Below, one piece after another: positions 1 through 6,100 of a DNA stretch of 64,000 nucleotides. Source of the DNA: JACVRM01 sp963755085 (lineage in GTDB: Bacteria > Actinomycetota > Thermoleophilia > Gaiellales > Gaiellaceae). The first letter of the stretch is position 1; each line of letters opens with the position of its first letter. A program made the position numbers and the translations under genes. The notes under the pieces were generated by a model. The model was not told where the DNA came from, searched no databases, and saw only the letters and a list, made by a program, of their open reading frames with translations. Where the stretch lies: assembly GCA_963755085.1 (NCBI GenBank), contig CAVWIN010000002.1, forward strand, positions 154,805-218,804, written 5' to 3'.

Positions 1-644
1 TCGACCGGGTCGGCGGCCGCCGACGGCGCGACGGTCAGCACGAATGCCGCCTCGGGCGGGGCCGCCCAGGGATCCTCGAGCACGCCGGCCTCGATCGCGC
101 GGCCGAACAGGTTGTCGTCGATCGAGAACGGCGACTCCGGCTTGGCCTCGATCGGGATCCCGCGCTCGGCGGCGTAGGCGATCTCGGCGTCGCGCGTCCA
201 CGGCGTGTCCCGCAGCGGAGCGATCACGTGCACGCCCGGGTACGTGGCCTTGAACGCCAGCTCGAGGCGCACCTGGTCGTTGCCCTTGCCGGTGCAGCCG
301 TGCACGATCGCGTCGGCCCCGAGCTCGCGGGCGATCTCGCCGATCGCCTCGCCGATGATCGGCCGCGACAACGACGAGATCAGCGGGTACTTGCCCTCGT
401 AGAGCGCGTTCGCGAGCAGTGCCTTCGCGACGACCTCCTCGGCGAACTGGTCCTTGCGGTCGAGCAGGATGACGTCGTCGGCTCCGGCGGCATAGCCGCG
501 CTGGATGGCCGGCTCGAAGTCGGCCTCCTGGCCCACGTCGACGAGCACCGCGATCACCTCGTCGAAGCCGTAGTCCTCCTTCAGCCATGCGATCGCGCAG
601 CTCGTGTCGAGCCCGCCCGAGTAGGCGAGAACAGCTTTGCTCAT
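1..644 (-). CDS. argG: argininosuccinate synthase, N-terminal part (cut by window edge)
   Basis: Joins citrulline and aspartate with ATP to make argininosuccinate, the penultimate step of arginine synthesis. About 214 residues are visible; the rest lies left of base 1. The protein opens with the ATP-pyrophosphatase P-loop AYSGGLDTS at residues 7-15. It continues with GCTGKGNDQVR near residue 118 and with SPFSIDDNLFGR, all hallmarks of ArgG. The start is ATG at 644, overlapping the argR stop codon by one base (TAATG), so translation is probably coupled. It is the last visible gene of the argCJBDR-G operon. No frameshift is seen in the visible part. Confidence 0.95.
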   Translation of the reverse strand, partial: MSKAVLAYSGGLDTSCAIAWLKEDYGFDEVIAVLVDVGQEADFEPAIQRGYAAGADDVILLDRKDQFAEEVVAKALLANALYEGKYPLISSLSRPIIGEAIGEIARELGADAIVHGCTGKGNDQVRLELAFKATYPGVHVIAPLRDTPWTRDAEIAYAAERGIPIEAKPESPFSIDDNLFGRAIEAGVLEDPWAAPPEAAFVLTVAPSAAADPV

Positions 645-1105
645 TACGTGTCTCCTTCGAGGTGGTGGGTCAGCTCCTCGGCGAGCTGGGCGCCCGTGAG
701 GCCGTCGCGCGCGGCGACGAAGATCGTGTCGTCGCCGGCGACGGTGCCGGCGATGTCGGCGAGGCCCGCCGTGTCGATCGCGCGCGCGAGCGCATTCGCG
801 GTGCCGGGCGGCGTGCGCACGACGACCAGCGGGCCGGTCGGCGTGACCGATACCGTCCACCGCCGCAGGGCAGAGGTCAGCTCGTCGAGGCGCGACAGGT
901 CGTCGGCGCCGGGCAGCGCGTAGACGAGCGAGCCGTCCCCGGCCCGCACCTTGACCAGCCCGAGCTGCGCGATGTCGCGCGAGACGGTGGTCTGGACGGC
1001 GTCGAAACCCTGCTCGCGGAGCGCGGCGACGACCTCTTCCTGCGTGCCGAGCCTGCGTTCCTGGACGAGCCGGAGAATCGCGCCCTGGCGGTCGTACTTG
1101 CTCAC
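644..1105 (-). CDS. argR: arginine repressor ArgR
   Basis: Transcriptional repressor that binds ARG boxes when arginine is the co-repressor. The 153 residues match the usual family length. The N-terminal winged helix covers about residues 1-70 (ILRLVQERRLGTQEEVVAAL, then QTTVSRDIAQLGLVKV). The C-terminal oligomerization and arginine-binding domain contains the family-like GTVAGDDTIFV segment. The GTG start at 1105 overlaps the argD stop (GTGA), which rules out the longer open frame upstream. It lies inside the operon it should control, so autoregulation through the sites at 5035-5067 is likely. Confidence 0.95.
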   Translation of the reverse strand: MSKYDRQGAILRLVQERRLGTQEEVVAALREQGFDAVQTTVSRDIAQLGLVKVRAGDGSLVYALPGADDLSRLDELTSALRRWTVSVTPTGPLVVVRTPPGTANALARAIDTAGLADIAGTVAGDDTIFVAARDGLTGAQLAEELTHHLEGDT

Positions 1106-2238
1106 GCGAGCACCTCCTCGAGGATGGACAGCGCCTGATCGGCCTCGGCGGCCGTCAGCGTCAGCGACGGCGTGATCCGGATGGCGGTCGGGCTCGCCGG
1201 GCCGACGAGCAGCCCGTGCTGCAGGCACGCGGCAATCACGTCGGCTGCGGGCCGGTCGAGCTCGGCGGCGAGCAGCAGCCCGAGGCCACGCGTCTCGACG
1301 ACGGCCGGCAGGGCGTTCAGGCCGGCGGTGAGCTGCGCCGAGCGCTCGCGCACACGGCCGAGCAGCTCCTCTGTGAACTCGTCGAGCACGGCGCAGGCGG
1401 CCGCGCAGGTAACCGGGTTGCCGCCGAAGGTGGAGGCGTGGTCACCGGGGACGAAGCCGGCGGGCGCGTCGTCGCCGACGAGCAGCGCGCCGACCGGCAG
1501 CCCGTTGGCGAGGCCCTTGGCGAGCGTCACGGCGTCGGGCTTCACGCCGGCCTGCTCCCAGGCGAAGAAGGTGCCGGTGCGGCCCACGCCGGTCTGCACC
1601 TCGTCGAAGAGCAGCACCGCGCCGTGCTGATCGGCCAGCGTGCGCGCCGCCTGCAGGAAGGTGGGCGCGAGCGGGTGGACGCCGCCCTCGCCGAGCACCG
1701 GCTCGAGGATGATGGCGGCGGTATCCGGGCCGACGGCCGTGGCGAGCGCGGCGGTGTCGCCCGGCTCGACGAACGTGGCGCCCGGGAGCATCGGCTCGAA
1801 CGCCGTCCGCTTCGCGGGCTGCCCGGTGACCGCCAGCGCGCCGAACGTGCGCCCATGGAACGAGCCCTCGAGCGCGACGAAGCCGCTGCGGCCGGTCGCC
1901 TTGCGCGCGTACTTGAGTGCTGCTTCGTTGGCCTCCGCGCCCGAGTTGCAGAAGAACGCACCGGCGCCCCCGAACCGGTCGGAGAGCCGCGAGGCGAGCG
2001 CCTGCATGGGCTCCGTCCAGTAGAGGTTCGAGACGTGCCAGAGCTTCTCGAGCTGCTCGTGGGCCGCAGCGAGCGGCGCGGGGTGGAGGTGGCCGAGCCC
2101 GACGACGGCGATGCCGGCAACCAGGTCGAGGTAGCGCGTGCCGTCGTCGCCGGTGAGCCAGGCGCCCTCGCCGCGCACGAACGTCACGTCTGCACGCGCG
2201 TAGGTCGGCAGCACGTGGGCGCCGGGCATGGTCTTCAC
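1102..2238 (-). CDS. argD: acetylornithine aminotransferase
   Basis: PLP-dependent class-III aminotransferase that converts N-acetylglutamate semialdehyde to N-acetylornithine using glutamate. It has 378 residues, the usual length. Visible family motifs are FFCNSGAEANEAALKYARK, the PLP-contact segment LLFDEVQTGVGRTG, and the Schiff-base lysine in TLAKGLANGLPVGA. The GTG at 2238 overlaps the argB stop (GTGA); an in-frame ATG lies nine bases further in, at 2229. The gene abuts argR directly: argF, which often sits between argD and argR in actinobacterial operons, is absent here. Confidence 0.95.
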   Translation of the reverse strand: MKTMPGAHVLPTYARADVTFVRGEGAWLTGDDGTRYLDLVAGIAVVGLGHLHPAPLAAAHEQLEKLWHVSNLYWTEPMQALASRLSDRFGGAGAFFCNSGAEANEAALKYARKATGRSGFVALEGSFHGRTFGALAVTGQPAKRTAFEPMLPGATFVEPGDTAALATAVGPDTAAIILEPVLGEGGVHPLAPTFLQAARTLADQHGAVLLFDEVQTGVGRTGTFFAWEQAGVKPDAVTLAKGLANGLPVGALLVGDDAPAGFVPGDHASTFGGNPVTCAAACAVLDEFTEELLGRVRERSAQLTAGLNALPAVVETRGLGLLLAAELDRPAADVIAACLQHGLLVGPASPTAIRITPSLTLTAAEADQALSILEEVLA

Positions 2239-2903
2239 GCGACCACCGCCGTCCGGCCGATCTCGGCCTGCACGCCCTGCCGCGCGGCGGTGACGGCCGC
2301 GTGCAGCTTCGGCTGGATGCCGCCCTGGAGCGCGCCGGTGTCGAGCAGCTCGGCGGCGTCGTCGGCGGCAATGCGCGACACGACGGCGCCGGCGAGCAGC
2401 AGGCCGGGTACGTCGGTGAGGAAGAGGATGCGCTCCGCCTCGAGGCCGATCGCGAGCGCGGAGGCGGCCTCGTCGGCGTTGACGTTCAGCGGCCCGGCCG
2501 CGAGGGGCGCGACCACGGGAATGAGACCGGCGGCGAGCGCCTCGAGCACGGCCGGCGGAGCGCTCGGGAGCGGGTCGCCGACCTCGCCGAGCTCGTCGAT
2601 GCGCGTGGCCTGGAGGCCGATCTCGTCGCCCATGAGGCCGACGGCTCCGGGGCCAATGGCACGGCACAGGGCGGCGTTGACCGCAGCCATCGACTCGCGC
2701 ACGACGCCGAGCGCCTCGGGCCTCGTCACGCGGCGGCCGCGGACGAACTCGACGGCGAGGCCGCGGCGCTCCATCTCCGCGGAGATCTGCAGGCCTGCCC
2801 CGTGCACGACTACGACCGGGTTGCCGGCGTCGAGGAAGGGCCGCACGAGCGCGGCCGCCTCGCCGGCGACCGAGCCGCCGCACTTCACGACGACGGGCTT
2901 CAC
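2235..2903 (-). CDS. argB: acetylglutamate kinase
   Basis: Phosphorylates N-acetylglutamate, the second step of the cyclic arginine pathway. The amino acid kinase fold is clear from VVVKCGGSV at the N-terminus, VVVVHGAGLQI (usually HGGGPQ) and the NVNADEAASALA segment. At 222 residues it is shorter than most ArgB proteins (about 260-300) and ends soon after the GGIQPKL segment, so the C-terminal part is trimmed. The GTG start at 2903 overlaps the argJ stop. The position between argJ and argD supports the call despite the divergent glycine-rich loop. Confidence 0.88.
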   Translation of the reverse strand: MKPVVVKCGGSVAGEAAALVRPFLDAGNPVVVVHGAGLQISAEMERRGLAVEFVRGRRVTRPEALGVVRESMAAVNAALCRAIGPGAVGLMGDEIGLQATRIDELGEVGDPLPSAPPAVLEALAAGLIPVVAPLAAGPLNVNADEAASALAIGLEAERILFLTDVPGLLLAGAVVSRIAADDAAELLDTGALQGGIQPKLHAAVTAARQGVQAEIGRTAVVA

Positions 2904-4063
2904 GTCCGGTAGTCCGCGTTGATGCGGACGTAGTCGTAGGACAGGTCGCTGGTCAGGTAGCTCGCCTCGCCGTCGCCGAGCCCGAGGTCGAGCTCGATCC
3001 GGCACTCCGTGCCCTCGAGCTCCGGCTCGACGTTCTGCGGCGCGCCGTGGTCGATGACGATCGAGCCGTTGAAGGTCAGCGTGAGCAGGTCGGCGTCGAC
3101 GTTCGCGTAGCCGCCGTTGTGCGGCGCCGAGCCTGCAGCGGCGAGCACGCGGCCCCAGTTCGCGTCGCGGCCGAAAAGCGCCGTCTTTACAAGCGGGGAT
3201 GTGGCGATGCGCCGCGCGACCGCCTTCGCCTGCGCGCGGTCGACCGCGCCGGTGACGTCGATGGCGGCCAGGAAGGTCGCGCCTTCGCCGTCAGCGACGA
3301 TCTGCGACGCGAGCTCGCTGCAGACGGCGCCGAGCGCCTCGGCGAACGCCGCGTCGGTCTCGGGCGTGCGGGTAACGCCGCTCGCGCCGTTGGCGAGCAG
3401 GACGACCGTGTCGTTCGTCGAGCACTCGCCGTCGACCGAGATGGCGTTGAAGCTCTCGTCCACCGCGGGCCGGAGGAAGTCGATGGCTTCGCCCTGATCG
3501 AGCGGGTAGTCGGTGGTGACGACGGCGAGCATCGTGGCGAGGTTGGGGTGGATCATCCCCGAGCCCTTCGCCATGCCGCCGACGGTGGAGCCGTCGCGCG
3601 ACACGGCCGCCTGCTTGGCGTGCGTGTCGGTGGTCATGATCGCCGTGGCCGCGTCCTCGCCGCCCTCGGCGGACAGCGCCGCGGCCGCCGGCGGCAGGCC
3701 CGCGCGGATGCGGTCGAGCCGCATCGGCAGGCCGATCACGCCCGTGGAGAGGACGACGACCTCCTCGGCGGCGATGCCGAGCAGCCGCGCCGTCTCGGCC
3801 GCGGTCGCGCGCGCGTCCAGCTCGCCTCGCATGCCGGTGGCCGCGTTCGCGTTGCCGGAGTTCGCGACGACCGCCTGCGGCTGCGCCAGCTCAAGGTGCT
3901 CCTTACTGATCTTCACCGGCGCCGCCTGGACGCGGTTGGCCGTGAACAGCGCGGCCCCGGTCGCGGGCGTGGTGGAGCGGACAAGCGCGAGGTCGAGCGC
4001 GTTCTTGCCGATCCCGCAGTGCACGCCGCTCGCGACGAAGCGCTTCGCCGCGGTGACGCTCAT
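2900..4063 (-). CDS. argJ: bifunctional ornithine acetyltransferase / N-acetylglutamate synthase
   Basis: Moves the acetyl group from N-acetylornithine to glutamate, making the pathway cyclic. It has 387 residues, full family length. The autocleavage site is plain: KGSGMIHPNLATML, where the threonine of LATML becomes the new N-terminal nucleophile of the beta chain. The C-terminal segment YVRINADYRT matches the family end. The ATG at 4063 overlaps the argC stop (ATGA). The family may be mono- or bifunctional; sequence alone does not settle which. Confidence 0.95.
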   Translation of the reverse strand: MSVTAAKRFVASGVHCGIGKNALDLALVRSTTPATGAALFTANRVQAAPVKISKEHLELAQPQAVVANSGNANAATGMRGELDARATAAETARLLGIAAEEVVVLSTGVIGLPMRLDRIRAGLPPAAAALSAEGGEDAATAIMTTDTHAKQAAVSRDGSTVGGMAKGSGMIHPNLATMLAVVTTDYPLDQGEAIDFLRPAVDESFNAISVDGECSTNDTVVLLANGASGVTRTPETDAAFAEALGAVCSELASQIVADGEGATFLAAIDVTGAVDRAQAKAVARRIATSPLVKTALFGRDANWGRVLAAAGSAPHNGGYANVDADLLTLTFNGSIVIDHGAPQNVEPELEGTECRIELDLGLGDGEASYLTSDLSYDYVRINADYRT

Positions 4064-5031
4064 ACGAGCACCCCCGCGAGGCGCAGCCCGAGCGTCTCGG
4101 AGAGTCCGAGCGCGAGGTTGGCGTTCTGAACGGCCTGCCCGGCCGCGCCCTTGCCGAGGTTGTCGATCGCGCAGACGACGATCGCGCGGCCCGTGGCCTG
4201 ATCCGTGAAGAGGGCCACCTCGGCGCCGTCGGTGTGCTGCACGCGCGCGAGCTCGGCGGTGGCGCCGTCGGGGAGCACCCGCACGATCGTGCCGGCGTAG
4301 GCGTCCTCGAGCCGCGCGCGCAGATCGTTCTCGGTCGCCTGGGCGTAGCAGGTGACGAGCAGCCCGCGCCGGATCGGCAGCAGGTGCGTGGCGAGCGTGA
4401 CCGGGAAGCCGAGCAGCTGCTCGATCTCCGGCTCGTGCTGGTGCGCGCCGACCTTGTAAGCGGAGACGTTCTCGAGCACGAAGCCGGCGTGCGAGCTCGG
4501 CGTCAGCGAGCGGCCTGCGCCCGACACGCCCGACTTGCCGTCGACGACGACGCCGTCCGGCTCGATCGCGTCGGCGATCGGCGCGAGCGCGAGCAGCGCC
4601 GCGGTGGCGTAGCACCCGGGGTTCGCGATCAGCGGTCCCTCGGCCGCGTGCAGCTCGGGGAGCGCGTACTCCCAGCCGTTCAGCCCGCCGGGATGCTCGA
4701 ACCCGTACCACTGCGTATAGAGCGCGGGGTCCTGGAGCCGATGCGCGCCCGAGAGGTCGACGACGACGCCCTCGGCCGGCGGCTCCAGCGCCGCGGCCTC
4801 GTCGTGGCCGAGGCACCAGAAGGTGACGTCGGCGCCCGCCGCGGCCGCCTCCGCGTTGGTGACGACGGGCGGGAGGCTCCCGTTCAGTCGCACGTCGAGC
4901 GCGGACGCGCCGCTGCCGGCATGCGAGTCGGAGCCGAGCGCGACCACCTCCAGCTCCGGATGCGAGAGCAGGCGGTCGAGCGTCTCGAGGCCGGTGTAGC
5001 CCGAGCAGCCGAGGATGGCGGCGGTGTGCAT
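4060..5031 (-). CDS. argC: N-acetyl-gamma-glutamyl-phosphate reductase
   Basis: NADPH-dependent reduction of N-acetylglutamyl phosphate to the semialdehyde. It has 323 residues. It begins with the NADP-binding loop AAILGCSGYTGLE; the catalytic cysteine is in ANPGCYATAALLAL. It is the first gene of the operon. I chose ATG at 5031 because it lies seven bases after a TAACAT -10 hexamer (minus strand, 5044-5039), as in other leaderless genes of this window. An ATG at 5040 would put three extra residues inside the ARG box. Confidence 0.95.
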   Translation of the reverse strand: MHTAAILGCSGYTGLETLDRLLSHPELEVVALGSDSHAGSGASALDVRLNGSLPPVVTNAEAAAAGADVTFWCLGHDEAAALEPPAEGVVVDLSGAHRLQDPALYTQWYGFEHPGGLNGWEYALPELHAAEGPLIANPGCYATAALLALAPIADAIEPDGVVVDGKSGVSGAGRSLTPSSHAGFVLENVSAYKVGAHQHEPEIEQLLGFPVTLATHLLPIRRGLLVTCYAQATENDLRARLEDAYAGTIVRVLPDGATAELARVQHTDGAEVALFTDQATGRAIVVCAIDNLGKGAAGQAVQNANLALGLSETLGLRLAGVLV

Positions 5032-5067
5032 GGCTTGCATGTTATGCAATACTCCGCATTTCATGCA
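5032..5067. promoter_or_regulatory. divergent argC/carA control region with two ARG-box-like palindromes
   Basis: Only 31 bases separate the argC and carA start codons. Box 1 is TTGCAT-gtt-ATGCAA (5035-5049). Box 2 is CGCAT-ttc-ATGCA (5055-5067) and includes the carA ATG. The centres are 19 bp apart, close to the two-turn spacing of tandem ARG boxes. The argC -10 (TAACAT, minus strand 5044-5039) lies inside box 1; a weaker TACTCC at 5050-5055 could serve carA. There is no room for 5' leaders, so both transcripts are probably leaderless and jointly repressed by ArgR. Confidence 0.75.
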
Positions 5068-6100
5068 AGCGAATCTGGTTCTCGAGGACGGCACGGTCTT
5101 TCCCGGCCGCTCGGTCGGCGCCGAAGGTGTTGCCGCGGGCGAGGCCTGTTTCACGACGGCGATGGCCGGCTACGAGGAGGCGGTCACCGACCCGAGCTAC
5201 GTCGCGCAGGTTCTGTGCTTCGCATATCCGCTGATCGGCAACTACGGCGTGGACGAGTCGCGGCTCGAGTCCGAGTCGGTCCAGGCGGAGGGCGTGGTCA
5301 TGCGCACAGCCCGCCCGGCATGGGCGGCGTGGCTGCGCGACCGCGGCGTGGTCGCGGTGGACGACATCGACACGCGTGCGCTCGTCCGCCGGATCCGCGA
5401 GAACGGCGTGCTGCGCTGCGCGGTCGGCACGGCGCCCGTGGACGAGCTTCACGCGCGCGCGTTGGCGGAGCCGCCGATCGACGGCCGCCCGCTGCGCCGC
5501 CACATGGGCACCCGGGAGCCGTACACGGTCGGCAGCGGCCCGCGCGTCGCGCTCGTTGATCTCGGCTGCAAGCGCTCGATCCCGGCGCGGCTCGCCGCCA
5601 CCGGCCTCCAGGTGCTCGTCGTTCCGTCGAACTGGGACGCCGAGGCGATCCTCGACGAGCAGCCCCAGGCGGTGCTGGTCGGCAACGGGCCCGGCGACCC
5701 CGCCGTGCTCGCGGGCCCGATCGAGACCGTGCGCGACCTGCTCGGCGAGGTGCCGCTCTTCGGCATCTGCCTCGGCCACCAGCTGCTCGGCCTCGCCCTG
5801 GGCCTCGAGACCTACAAGCTTCCGTTCGGACACCGCGGCGCCAACCACCCCGTGCGCGAGCTGGCGAGCGGGCGGGTACTCGTAACCGTCCAGAACCACG
5901 GCTACGCCGTGGGCGCCGACGATGATGAGCTCGTCACCCACGTCTCGCTGAACGACGGCAGCGTCGAGGGCCTTGCCGGCGACGGCTTCGCGAGCGTTCA
6001 GTTCCATCCCGAGGCGGCCCCGGGGCCACTCGACGCCCTACCGTTCTTCTACCGGATCGCCGCGGCGTGCCGAAGCGCACGGACCTTCGTTCGATCCTGA
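5063..6100 (+). CDS. carA: carbamoyl-phosphate synthase small (glutaminase) subunit
   Basis: Hydrolyses glutamine and feeds ammonia to CarB for carbamoyl phosphate, used for citrulline and pyrimidines. It has 345 residues, somewhat short. The N-terminal CPSase small-chain domain starts LVLEDGTVFPGR. The class-I glutaminase has the nucleophile cysteine in FGICLGHQLLGLA and the histidine-glutamate pair in VQFHPEAAPGPLDALPFF. The start at ATG 5063 gives the usual short N-terminus; a longer upstream frame would run through argC. The end overlaps the carB start by 34 bases. Confidence 0.95.
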   Translation: MQANLVLEDGTVFPGRSVGAEGVAAGEACFTTAMAGYEEAVTDPSYVAQVLCFAYPLIGNYGVDESRLESESVQAEGVVMRTARPAWAAWLRDRGVVAVDDIDTRALVRRIRENGVLRCAVGTAPVDELHARALAEPPIDGRPLRRHMGTREPYTVGSGPRVALVDLGCKRSIPARLAATGLQVLVVPSNWDAEAILDEQPQAVLVGNGPGDPAVLAGPIETVRDLLGEVPLFGICLGHQLLGLALGLETYKLPFGHRGANHPVRELASGRVLVTVQNHGYAVGADDDELVTHVSLNDGSVEGLAGDGFASVQFHPEAAPGPLDALPFFYRIAAACRSARTFVRS

